Assembly: GCA_021324235.1 (NCBI GenBank)
Contig: JAJPJM010000182.1
Span: 1-33,692, forward strand
Length of the DNA: 33,692 nucleotides
Direction of reading: 5' to 3'
Source of the DNA: Verrucomicrobiota bacterium
GTDB lineage: Bacteria > Verrucomicrobiota > Verrucomicrobiia > Limisphaerales > UBA11358
In this document: piece by piece, positions 20,779-28,602 of the stretch
Layout: every line of letters begins with the position of its first letter
How positions within the stretch are numbered: position 1 is the stretch's first letter
The notes under the pieces: generated by a model
Seen by the model: only the letters and a program-made list of their open reading frames with translations
Database searches by the model: none
What the model was told of the DNA's origin: nothing
Position numbers and translations under genes: made by a program

Positions 20779-22053
20779 ATGACCAGCCGCCGACTTCGCT
20801 TGCTTTATTTGGGCAACGCGTTTCCACCGGGAATGGCTGGACAACTTTTTGTTACCGCGCACCTGGGCGAAACCCGCATGGTGCAGGAGTTATCCCGGCT
20901 GGCGGATGTCTCCACCGTTGGTTTGTTGCCGGGCGAAATCTGGAAAAAGCGCCTGAATCCCAAGGATGACTCGGCTGGCCTGGAACATAAACTCGTCCTG
21001 TGGGACAGAAATCCCGCCCTGTGGCATCGCTGGATTTCCTGGCGTAAACTGCGCCGGCTTTACCTGGAAATGACGCAGCGGGACGGCATGCCGGATGTCA
21101 TCCTGGTGCGCAACCTGCAACACGTCTTCAATTATTTTGTCAAATGGCTGCGGCGACAACCCCGGCGTCCGCGCGTTGCCCTCTGGTTGGGTGACAGCGG
21201 CGGACTGGGTGAAGAAATCCCTTCGTCACGGCGCTGGCGTTACCGGTTCAAGCCGATGCAGATGCTGGAAGATGAATCGGTGTTGTTATATGACGCCTGC
21301 CTGGTGTCCGGGCTCAAGGCGAAGAGTTATTTTGAATCCCGCGGCGTCCCATGGGCATGGCAACCGGCCGCCTTTAACTACCACTATGATCCGCCGCCGC
21401 CGGATCCGCATGCCCAGGGACCGATTCGATTTGGCTACTTCGGAGATCTGTCGGAACACTCGGCCGTGCTTCCGTTGGTGCAGACATTTTTGAGCGCCGG
21501 CCTGCCCGGCACCTTGCACGTCTGTGGTCATGGGCCGTTGTCTCCAGAATTGAAACAACTGGCCGAACGCCACCCGAATTTCCATTTCGACGGCTTCCTG
21601 CCAAAACCGTCGGACTGCCTTCCCTGGGCGCAACGAGTGGATGTGCTCATCAATGTGCGGCCGCCCTGGTGGGGCAAGGATAACAGCGCGCCCTCGAAAG
21701 TTTTCGAGTACGGCGTGGCAGGCAAGGCGATCCTCTCCACGCGCACCGCTGGCATGGACGAAATCCTTGGCCGGGAAGGCATCTATATCGAAACCGACCA
21801 TTTTGAAGACTCGCTCCGCCAACGACTGCGGGAGGTCGCGACCATGGACCGGGCCGAGCTTCAGCGCCGGGCGGTGATAATCCGCGACCGGATTGTCAGC
21901 CATTACAGTTGGGAGAAACAGTCGCGGGTCATTGTTGAATTTCTGACCCGGCTGGTGGAGCAGTCATCTTCCCCGATGATTCCGGGAAATACTTCCGGCG
22001 TCACCGGTCCGTCACCGCGTGGTCTTTCGCGCGCCGCCGGAGGAACAATCTGA
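20779..22053 (+). CDS. Glycosyltransferase family 4-like, GT-B fold
   Basis: This 424-residue GT-B enzyme has the N-terminal LRLLYLGNAFPPGMAG and later IRFGYFGDLSEHSAVLPLVQ. The donor-site region is in VDVLINVRPPWWGKDNSAPSK and VFEYGVAGKAILS, near the EPxxxxEA equivalent. The donor sugar is unknown. It is the only plus-strand gene within 10.3-28.3 kb, so it may have its own promoter, but none was clear. The last residues are Ser/Pro-rich, and the 3' end overlaps the convergent FkbM gene by 53 bp. Confidence 0.86.
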   Translation: MTSRRLRLLYLGNAFPPGMAGQLFVTAHLGETRMVQELSRLADVSTVGLLPGEIWKKRLNPKDDSAGLEHKLVLWDRNPALWHRWISWRKLRRLYLEMTQRDGMPDVILVRNLQHVFNYFVKWLRRQPRRPRVALWLGDSGGLGEEIPSSRRWRYRFKPMQMLEDESVLLYDACLVSGLKAKSYFESRGVPWAWQPAAFNYHYDPPPPDPHAQGPIRFGYFGDLSEHSAVLPLVQTFLSAGLPGTLHVCGHGPLSPELKQLAERHPNFHFDGFLPKPSDCLPWAQRVDVLINVRPPWWGKDNSAPSKVFEYGVAGKAILSTRTAGMDEILGREGIYIETDHFEDSLRQRLREVATMDRAELQRRAVIIRDRIVSHYSWEKQSRVIVEFLTRLVEQSSSPMIPGNTSGVTGPSPRGLSRAAGGTI

Positions 22054-22738
22054 TTTTCCGAAACGGAAGCCCGAGAAACATCTTTCGAAACAGTTCCAGC
22101 CGTTCCAGCCAGAAAACCGCGGGAAAAGGCCGGCCTTTGGGAATATACCAGTTGTTCAAAGTGGTTCGTTTTACCAGCCGGTAACCCTGTCGCTTCAGCC
22201 AGCGGTGCTTGTCCAGGGTGCGAACACCGTCTTCAATCAAGATCAGCGCCGGGCGGTATTTGTCAAAATCAAAGCCCCGCATGACTTCGATTTCGTGCCC
22301 TTCCACGTCGAGTGACAGAAAGTCAATTTTACCCGCGCCCGCTTCGCGCAACACCTTGTCCAACGTGGTGATTTTGACGCGTTCGGTGCCGACAAATTGA
22401 GCGCCATGCGAATCAATTTGCTTTTCCAGCGTGGAAACCCCGTCTTGCGCGCCGATATGCAACAGCGCCTCCCCTTCCTTGTCCGGCCCGCTGCAGGCGA
22501 CCTGGAAAACCTTTGAGTTTTTCCGTTCGCGCCGCAATTTTTCGCACAGCGCGGCTTGCGGTTCCACCAGGACACCCCGCCAGCCGTTCTGTTCGAGCAA
22601 CCAGGTTTGCGAACCGGAATGGGGATCGTTGGCACCGACTTCGACAAAGAATCCGTCGCGCTTCCGGCCGAAAAATTCCCAGACCAGTTGTTTCTCGATG
22701 AGTTCCTCCAGAATCGGCGATTTGATGTTGAGGATCAT
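22001..22738 (-). CDS. FkbM-family methyltransferase
   Basis: This 245-residue protein has FFVEVGANDPHSGSQTWLLE (SAM-binding motif I), GVLVEPQAALCEKLR and STLEKQIDSH. IDFLSLDVEGHEIEVMRGFD is the FkbM motif with conserved Asp and Glu. The C-terminal 40 residues are basic and aromatic and may contact membrane. It is likely to O-methylate a glycan. Its start overlaps the upstream GT9 stop as ATGA, so the two should be translated together. Confidence 0.9.
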   Translation of the reverse strand: MILNIKSPILEELIEKQLVWEFFGRKRDGFFVEVGANDPHSGSQTWLLEQNGWRGVLVEPQAALCEKLRRERKNSKVFQVACSGPDKEGEALLHIGAQDGVSTLEKQIDSHGAQFVGTERVKITTLDKVLREAGAGKIDFLSLDVEGHEIEVMRGFDFDKYRPALILIEDGVRTLDKHRWLKRQGYRLVKRTTLNNWYIPKGRPFPAVFWLERLELFRKMFLGLPFRKIRLFLRRRAKDHAVTDR

Positions 22739-23868
22739 GCTGAAAACTCCCGGCCAACGGGGTTCGACATCCCGGTTTCATCCAGTACGGCATAAACGGC
22801 TTGGACCAGTTCTTCCGTTTGAATTCCGCATAAAAATTGTTGCTCCGGTTCCATTTTGCCCACGATCGTTCGATGCCGGTTTCCCGCCGGGATCCACGCC
22901 TGCCGGCCGGGATTGGGCCAGAACCACGAAACCGTGCGCGCTCCCGCCAGCAACGCCAGATGCAGCGTTCCGGTATCACCGCACAAATGCAATGAGCTGC
23001 GTTGAATCACCGCGGCGATCTGGGTCAGGTTTAGTTCGCCGGCAAACACCCGCCAGGGTTTTGCCGGCAATCGCGCCAGCAGCGATTCCATTTTCCGGCA
23101 TTCGCGTTCCGTGGGCGCACAGGAAATCGCCAGCCTTTTTTCCGGCCAGCGTGCCTGCAAGGCGGCAATCAGCCCGACCATTTGTTCCGGCGGCAGTTCC
23201 TTCCGGTCATCCGTCGTGAACGGGCTGAGATGAAAATAAGTTTCCGCATCCGCGGGGGAAATATTCGCCGCCTGGAGGTGCGCCGGCTGGATGTCCACGT
23301 GAAATTCCGGGGGGGCGGACGGGAAACCGGCCTTTTCGAGACAACGGCAATTCTGCACGTAGATGGGGCCGGCCGAAAAGGATTCCTGGACGGTCTCGGT
23401 GAACATCCGCCGCCAGAAGGGCGGACCGCCGCCACCCGGCACCCGCCCCAGGCGTTCGCGCGCACCGCTGAGGAACGTCAACCAGCTCGACCGGTCCGAG
23501 CCATTCAGATTGATGAGCGCGTCAAACCGTTCACGGCGCAAGCGCGCGACGAAGCTCAGGTTTTCCTTCAGGCCGGCGTGTTTCGGAAACCGTGAATAAC
23601 CCCAGACCCGGTCGATCCACGGCATACATTCCAGAAAGGACGCCACATGCGCGGCCACTCCGACATGCAATTCGGACCTGGGATAAGCCCGGCGGATCAT
23701 CCATAGCGCCGGCGACAGGTGGACCATGTCGCCTAGAAATCCCAGGCCAAATACCATGACTTTTTTTGCGCCCCGCGTGCGTTCCAGAAAAGCCGGTCGG
23801 GTTTGTGTCACGGGTAAATTCAAGCAAAAGTCATCGGTTGGGAATAGCACAATTTGCGGAGACCGCAT
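22735..23868 (-). CDS. Glycosyltransferase family 9 (heptosyltransferase-like)
   Basis: This 377-residue GT-B protein has VMVFGLGFLGDMVHLSPALW (GT9 first strand), RERFDALINLNGSD, an HLSPFTTDDRKELPP segment and the signature HLCGDTGTLHLALLAGA near residues 305-320. An N-terminal extension of about 35 residues precedes the first core strand. It is predicted to add heptose or a related sugar to a glycan core. It couples to the downstream FkbM gene. Next to heptose-activating genes, a heptose donor is a reasonable inference. Confidence 0.9.
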   Translation of the reverse strand: MRSPQIVLFPTDDFCLNLPVTQTRPAFLERTRGAKKVMVFGLGFLGDMVHLSPALWMIRRAYPRSELHVGVAAHVASFLECMPWIDRVWGYSRFPKHAGLKENLSFVARLRRERFDALINLNGSDRSSWLTFLSGARERLGRVPGGGGPPFWRRMFTETVQESFSAGPIYVQNCRCLEKAGFPSAPPEFHVDIQPAHLQAANISPADAETYFHLSPFTTDDRKELPPEQMVGLIAALQARWPEKRLAISCAPTERECRKMESLLARLPAKPWRVFAGELNLTQIAAVIQRSSLHLCGDTGTLHLALLAGARTVSWFWPNPGRQAWIPAGNRHRTIVGKMEPEQQFLCGIQTEELVQAVYAVLDETGMSNPVGREFSA

Positions 23869-23974
23869 TTAACCCATGGTTCAAATGGAGATCGTCAGTG
23901 AGACGGAATTCGCCTCGCTAAACGACTCCATCCGCCGCCGCCGGCTGGAGCGCGCTTTGTTGGGCCGGGTAGCC

Positions 23975-24985
23975 TCAGGGGGAAGCGGTAACGTCCGCGC
24001 GCCCCTTGTAAATGGTCGTGCTGCCCTCCCATTCAAAACCAAACGGGACGAAAACAAAGCGGTTCAGTGCCTTTCGCAACGCGGCCTGTTTTTCCGGCGG
24101 CACGAAAAACAACATGAATCCTTTCGCACCCGCACCGAGCAATTTGCCGCCGAGCGCGCCATTTTCCCGTGCGGTCTGATAAATCTCGTCCACTTCGGGG
24201 TTGCTGACCGCATCGGCCAGGCGGCGCTTGAGCAGCCACGTTTCGTGCAACAGTTCGCCAAAGGCGGTCAAAGGGTTGCTCCCGGCCAGGATTCCGTGCG
24301 CCTGATCCACCAACCGGCGCATCTGGCGCAGTTCATCGGTCTTGTTGCGGATTCCCGTGATGATGCTCGCCGCAATTTCGCCACCAATCCGGCTGCTGCC
24401 GGTGTAGAGCAGGCAGAGATGATTTTCCAAATCCGCAACGCGTTCGCGCTTCACGGCCACCGGTTCAACTTGAAATGAACCGTCGGTGGAGAATTTGATG
24501 ATGTTCAACCCGCCGTAAGCCGCGGCGATCTGATCCTGCGAGCCGACGTGCTCCTTCAAAATGTTTTGTTCCAGCTCCAGTGCCATGAGCGCGAGTTGAT
24601 GGGTGCTCAAATTGTTCCCGTGCAAATCCGTGAGCGCGCGGATCAGGCCGACGGCAAACGTGGAACTGGAGCCGATGCCGCTGCGCGCGGGCAAATCGCC
24701 CTGGTGGTGAATCTCCACGCCCGCGGTGTTGGTGAATCCCAGAAAGCGCAGTCCTTCGCGCACCGCTGGATGCAAGATTTCCGAAATGGATGCGACCGTT
24801 TCGATGTGGGACCAGACAATGCGGTGGCGCTCGGCGAAAAACGGCGGCAGCACCCGCGCACTGATATAGCAGTATTTGTCAATCGTCGCCGACAGGACAG
24901 CGCCGCCTTCCTTCAGATACCACGCGGGATAATCCGTCCCGCCGCCAAAAAAGGAAATGCGATAGGGCGTTCGGCTGATGATCAT
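23975..24985 (-). CDS. hddA: GHMP kinase, D-glycero-D-manno-heptose 7-phosphate kinase-like
   Basis: This 336-residue kinase has a GHMP fold: ISRTPYRISFFGGGTDYPAW, then the ATP loop LPARSGIGSSSTFAVGLI near residues 98-115, EHVGSQDQIAAAYGGLN, and the C-terminal GALGGKLLGAGAKGF. This set fits HddA, which phosphorylates D-manno-heptose 7-phosphate at C1. The related fucokinase/GHMP type is an alternative. Its ATG overlaps the hddC-like stop (ATGA), supporting a joint route to GDP-heptose. The 106-bp spacer downstream shows no gene. Confidence 0.88.
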   Translation of the reverse strand: MIISRTPYRISFFGGGTDYPAWYLKEGGAVLSATIDKYCYISARVLPPFFAERHRIVWSHIETVASISEILHPAVREGLRFLGFTNTAGVEIHHQGDLPARSGIGSSSTFAVGLIRALTDLHGNNLSTHQLALMALELEQNILKEHVGSQDQIAAAYGGLNIIKFSTDGSFQVEPVAVKRERVADLENHLCLLYTGSSRIGGEIAASIITGIRNKTDELRQMRRLVDQAHGILAGSNPLTAFGELLHETWLLKRRLADAVSNPEVDEIYQTARENGALGGKLLGAGAKGFMLFFVPPEKQAALRKALNRFVFVPFGFEWEGSTTIYKGRADVTASP

Positions 24986-25710
24986 CTGGCCACCTCGCGG
25001 AAAAACTCTCCGGCGCGCCGGTACGATTCCGGCGTGCCGATGTCAATGAACGGAAACCTGCCCTTCAGGGCGTAGAAACCGCGTCCGCAACACTTCGGGA
25101 AAACGTCCTGCTCGAGGCTTACGGGCCGGTTGCCGGGAATTTCCGCGATCACCTCGCGTTGCATCAAATACAGTCCGGCGTTGATGTAGCCGCCGGCCAT
25201 TTGATTTTGCGGCTTCTCGTTGAAGGAAGTGACCGCCCCGTTGGCGCCCGTCTCGACGAGGCCGCTGGCGCTCACCCGCGGCTGATGGGTGAGCACCATG
25301 GAAAGCCGCGCCGATCTGGCCCGGTGAAATTCAACGAACCGGCACAAATCCAGGTGCGTGACGGAATCACCATTGGTCACGAGCGCGGCCGGCGATTGCA
25401 CCAGCGGCAGACAGGCGCGCACCGCGCCACCGGTGCCGAGGGGCGTCGTTTCAACATTGGCAACAATCTCCAGGCTGTTCCAGTTTTCTGATTTCACAAA
25501 TTCCTGCACGATGCCGGCCAGGTGGCCGAGCGACAAAATGATTCTACGTGCGCCGAAACCCCGCAGCCATTCCAGATAACATTTCAGAAAGGGCACGCCG
25601 TTGATCGGCGCCAGCACTTTGGGCCGGTCGGAAAAAACCGGGCGCAGCCGCGTGCCCAATCCACCGGCCAGAATCACGACGTCAATGTTTTGCAGGCAAG
25701 TCGCGGACAA
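24982..25710 (-). CDS. hddC: Nucleotidyltransferase, GDP-heptose synthesis (HddC-like)
   Basis: This 242-residue sugar-1-phosphate nucleotidyltransferase begins with VVILAGGLGTRLRPVFSDRPK, the pyrophosphorylase signature with the catalytic Arg and Lys. TTPLGTGGAVRACLP, LVTNGDSVTHLDLC with the metal-binding Asp, and FIDIGTPESY follow. HddC joins GTP and heptose 1-phosphate. The pairing with an HddA-like kinase favours this over a mannose or glucose enzyme, but sequence alone cannot fix the sugar. The start overlaps the upstream dehydratase gene by 29 bp. Confidence 0.86.
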   Translation of the reverse strand: MSATCLQNIDVVILAGGLGTRLRPVFSDRPKVLAPINGVPFLKCYLEWLRGFGARRIILSLGHLAGIVQEFVKSENWNSLEIVANVETTPLGTGGAVRACLPLVQSPAALVTNGDSVTHLDLCRFVEFHRARSARLSMVLTHQPRVSASGLVETGANGAVTSFNEKPQNQMAGGYINAGLYLMQREVIAEIPGNRPVSLEQDVFPKCCGRGFYALKGRFPFIDIGTPESYRRAGEFFREVAR

Positions 25711-26674
25711 GTTCCTGCCTCCAGTAGTTGAGCATGTCGAGCAGCGTCTGTTTGTAGGGAATTTCCGGTTTCCATCCCGTTGCGGCCTTGAATTTGTCCG
25801 AACTGGGAATTTGCAGCGTCACATCCGCCGGCCGGATCAACGCCGGATCCACCCGCACCTCGATTTTGCCCGGATAATTCGTCATGGCCAGCAGCCGGTC
25901 GAGCATTTCGCGGATCGTCATCGTGATGTCGCCGCCGATGTTATAGACTTCGCCGGGCGGGCATTTTTGCGCGAGCAGCCAGTAAGCGCGCACGGTATCG
26001 CGCACGTCGGCAAACGTGCGGACGCTGTCAAGATTGCCGACGCGAACCACCGGTTCCTGCAAACCCAGTTCGATGCGCGCGACCTGCTGCGCGAAAAATG
26101 AATCCACGAAAACCTCGCCGCGGCGCGGACCGCTGTGCGTGAACATGCGCGTCCGGAGGGTGCGGATTTTATAAGCTTCCCAGTACATGAGCCCGAGCAT
26201 GTCCTCGCCAACCTTGCTGACGGCATAGGGGCTGACCGGGCGGAAGGCGCAGGTTTCGCGGATCGGAATGTCGGCCTGCGTCACCTGGCCATAGACTTCC
26301 GACGAACTGCAAATGTGAACGATCGGGTCCTGTTTCAAAATCCGGATCGCCTCCAGCAAATTCGCAGTGCCACTGATGTTGCATTCGAGCGTGTCCAGCG
26401 GCGCCATGTAACTCGTCGTCACGAAGGATTGCGCGGCCAGGTGGAAAATCACATCCGGTTTCACGTCGCCGAACACGCGGATGAGCGAGCCCAGATCGCG
26501 CAGGTCACAGTCGTGGATCCTGATTTTCGAATCGTTCAGCAGGTGACGGATGTTGTCCTTGGGGCTGCGCCAGCGTTTGATGCCGAAAATTTCCGTCTGC
26601 GGATGACTCGCGGAGACGTATTCGGCCAGATGACTGCCGACGAAGCCGGTGATGCCTGTGATTAAAATGCGCAT
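25682..26674 (-). CDS. GDP-mannose 4,6-dehydratase-like / NDP-sugar SDR
   Basis: The ATG at 26674 gives 330 residues. The extended-SDR marks are ILITGITGFVGSHLAEYV, VIFHLAAQSFVTTSY, IVHICSSSEVYG, and PVSPYAVSKVGEDML with an intact YxxxK. RADVTLQIPSSDKFKAATGW belongs to the GDP-mannose dehydratase/RMD group. With heptose activation next door it could be a GDP-heptose 4,6-dehydratase, as in 6-deoxyheptose pathways of Campylobacter capsule; a plain GDP-mannose dehydratase or reductase is the alternative. It starts 11 bases after the RmlC-like stop. Confidence 0.85.
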   Translation of the reverse strand: MRILITGITGFVGSHLAEYVSASHPQTEIFGIKRWRSPKDNIRHLLNDSKIRIHDCDLRDLGSLIRVFGDVKPDVIFHLAAQSFVTTSYMAPLDTLECNISGTANLLEAIRILKQDPIVHICSSSEVYGQVTQADIPIRETCAFRPVSPYAVSKVGEDMLGLMYWEAYKIRTLRTRMFTHSGPRRGEVFVDSFFAQQVARIELGLQEPVVRVGNLDSVRTFADVRDTVRAYWLLAQKCPPGEVYNIGGDITMTIREMLDRLLAMTNYPGKIEVRVDPALIRPADVTLQIPSSDKFKAATGWKPEIPYKQTLLDMLNYWRQELVRDLPAKH

Positions 26675-26685
26675 GCTGGTTCCGA

Positions 26686-27195
26686 TTAAACGCCCTGGTC
26701 CCGTTGCGACACGATGGGATGCCGGATGGGCCACCAGATTTTGAACCGGGGATCGTTCCACGCCACCGTGAACTGGCCGGCCCGGTTGTAATAGGTGTTT
26801 TGCTTGTAATGAAAAATGGCCGTTTCACTCAACACCACGTGGCCGTTGCCAAACTTCGGCGGGATCAGGACCTGCAACCGGTTGGTGTCCGATAGCGTAA
26901 ACGATTCCCACTGGCCGAACTGCCTGGAATCCTTGTCGTGATTGAGCACGACCAGGTAGAATTTCCCATGCAGGCAGGAAATCAGTTTCCAGGTCTCGCT
27001 GTCGCCATGGATGCCGCGCAAAACATTTCTGGTGGAAGTGGAGATGTCGTCCTGCACGAGTTTCACGGCAAGGCCCGCCTGGTGGTAAAGCTCCTCATTG
27101 TAGAGCTCAACATAACTGCCGCGGAAATCCTCAAAGTGGGTCGGAGGCTTGATGAGCAGCACACCGTCGAGCTTGGTTTTGGTCACTTCCAGCAT
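26686..27195 (-). CDS. RmlC-like sugar 3,5-epimerase (cupin)
   Basis: This 169-residue cupin of the dTDP-4-dehydrorhamnose 3,5-epimerase family has NVLRGIHGD, carrying the catalytic His, and LISCLHGKFYLVVLN, LIPPKFGNGHVVLSE and FHYKQNTYYNRAGQ with the active-site Tyr. The typical WNDPRFKIWWP terminus follows. The usual HYQxP after RGIH is changed to GDSE, as in relatives acting on GDP-sugars. It probably epimerises a 4-keto sugar made by the next gene. The 175-bp gap downstream of the methyltransferase-like gene shows no further gene. Confidence 0.88.
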   Translation of the reverse strand: MLEVTKTKLDGVLLIKPPTHFEDFRGSYVELYNEELYHQAGLAVKLVQDDISTSTRNVLRGIHGDSETWKLISCLHGKFYLVVLNHDKDSRQFGQWESFTLSDTNRLQVLIPPKFGNGHVVLSETAIFHYKQNTYYNRAGQFTVAWNDPRFKIWWPIRHPIVSQRDQGV

Positions 27196-27370
27196 GGCTT
27201 ACACGGCGGTTGCGCCCGGCAATTCGGGCAAATCAATTGGCGCGCACACGGATGAGGAGTTTAGGGTTGAATTACCCGATGTCAACCGGCGGCTGAAAAC
27301 CTTGCCCTGGCTTGCCGGTACGGGACACGGACAATGCGGCGTGGCGTGCATGAGGCGGCGCCTGACCATG

Positions 27371-28279
27371 TCAATCCGGGAGTGCGGGCCGGGCCGGGAA
27401 TTTGTTCCACAGGCCGTGTTTGGCTTCCTCATAACTGGCGCGATCGCCAAACCGGCAACCGTAGTCAACGGTGCCGGGGAAAATAAAAATCATCCCGCGA
27501 TTGCGATTGCTCCAGGGGTTGACGAAAAACTTGTAGTCGGCGGGGATGCTTGAGGCCACGTAGTCGAGGTCCAGTTTTCGCCCCTGGTATTCATCGTAAG
27601 ACAGCCCGTTGCCGGCGGCAAAATCGTCTATGATGATGACCGGGTTTTGACATTGGGAAAAGATGATCGCCAGTTCGTCCTTTAATGGCCAATATTCCCC
27701 CCAGTGGGCATCCAGGTAGAACAGGGATTGTTCGCGGATGGCCGGCAGGTGCCGGCGAAGAAAATCGGGCGAACTCATGGTTTCGTAGGTCAGGTTGGCG
27801 CTGCAATAAAAATCCAGGACCCGCGGCCAGTCCTTCGTGTCACAGGTGTATACCCGGTCGAACAGCAACGTCATCACGAAAGCGGTTTCGCCTTCGAACG
27901 TTCCGGTCTCGACAAAGTTGCGAAGCTTGAAGTCGGTCTGAAATTTCTTGATGATGTGGATCAAGGGCGGATCGATAAACATGCCCATCTTGTAATGCTG
28001 AAGAAAAAAACGGCCGCGGCCCAATAAATCCCGCTCCCATTTCTGCTGGAGCGCCCGGAACTCAGCCTGGGTTGCCCGGAGGCGCAAGCCCGACGACCCC
28101 AACTTGAGTTGCTGGACCGCGCGGCGCTCAGCCTTTGTCAATCGGCGCTTTTTCCAGCGGTTCTCGTCTTTTCCGCGGTTCCGTTTGTATTGTTGATACC
28201 AATCGAATTGGTTGTACCAGTGGCGCACCCGCTGGCCGTAAGGGGTCTTCTTCCAGGATCGTATCCAGGATCGTAGCAT
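27371..28279 (-). CDS. Methyltransferase-like protein (class I SAM fold)
   Basis: This 302-residue protein has a basic, aromatic N-terminus (SWKKTPYGQRVRHWYNQFDW) of about 100 residues followed by a SAM-fold-like domain: FVETGTFEGETAFVMTLLF (motif I), VYTCDTKDWP, SLFYLDAHWGEYWPLKDEL and VIIIDDFAAG. Similar domains are found in methyltransferases and in related glycan enzymes. Function is uncertain. The start codon lies directly after two 11-bp repeats, and the first codons themselves repeat a 12-bp unit, so the exact start is less certain. It heads the minus-strand polysaccharide genes. Confidence 0.78.
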   Translation of the reverse strand: MLRSWIRSWKKTPYGQRVRHWYNQFDWYQQYKRNRGKDENRWKKRRLTKAERRAVQQLKLGSSGLRLRATQAEFRALQQKWERDLLGRGRFFLQHYKMGMFIDPPLIHIIKKFQTDFKLRNFVETGTFEGETAFVMTLLFDRVYTCDTKDWPRVLDFYCSANLTYETMSSPDFLRRHLPAIREQSLFYLDAHWGEYWPLKDELAIIFSQCQNPVIIIDDFAAGNGLSYDEYQGRKLDLDYVASSIPADYKFFVNPWSNRNRGMIFIFPGTVDYGCRFGDRASYEEAKHGLWNKFPARPALPD

Positions 28280-28301
28280 AAAAATTGTTCAAAAATTGTT
28301 C
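28280..28301 (-). repeat. Tandem 11-bp repeat at a start codon
   Basis: Two exact copies of an 11-base unit (AAAAATTGTTC on the plus strand) abut the start codon of the methyltransferase-like gene, in place of a Shine-Dalgarno sequence. The 28302-28602 remainder holds no confident gene. A 47-codon frame (28513-28370, minus, starting MRILIPVDAG) is possible but unsupported. Confidence 0.7.
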
Positions 28302-28602
28302 AACCCGCCGGAATAATCTCAAGATGCGCAGGATGAAACCTGCCTGATGCATACAACGCGCCGCAACTTTTAAGAAAGCGCACCCGCCAATGCAACATAA
28401 ATGTCCGGTTCAACCTGCTGGGTCGGTACCCAAACGTCTTCCTTTCCCTGGTCCAGTGCGGACATCGAAATCGAACCCGGACAACCGGCGTCGACGGGGA
28501 TGAGGATTCTCATGCGGTTCCGCCGGTTCAAGCGGTGCGCCGGATTTTGATAACAAAACGCTCGCTTTCTTCCGTTGACCGCGAACAATATGCTAACCGC
28601 CA

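Noticed and set aside
28268-28301. TTGAAC-17-TATGCT promoter-like pair at the methyltransferase-like gene
   Set aside because: The -10 box would overlap the start codon itself, and the match arises from the 11-bp tandem repeat.
28370-28513. 47-codon frame beginning MRILIPVDAG
   Set aside because: Codon use is plausible, but there is no homologue I recognise, no clear ribosome-binding site and no partner gene.
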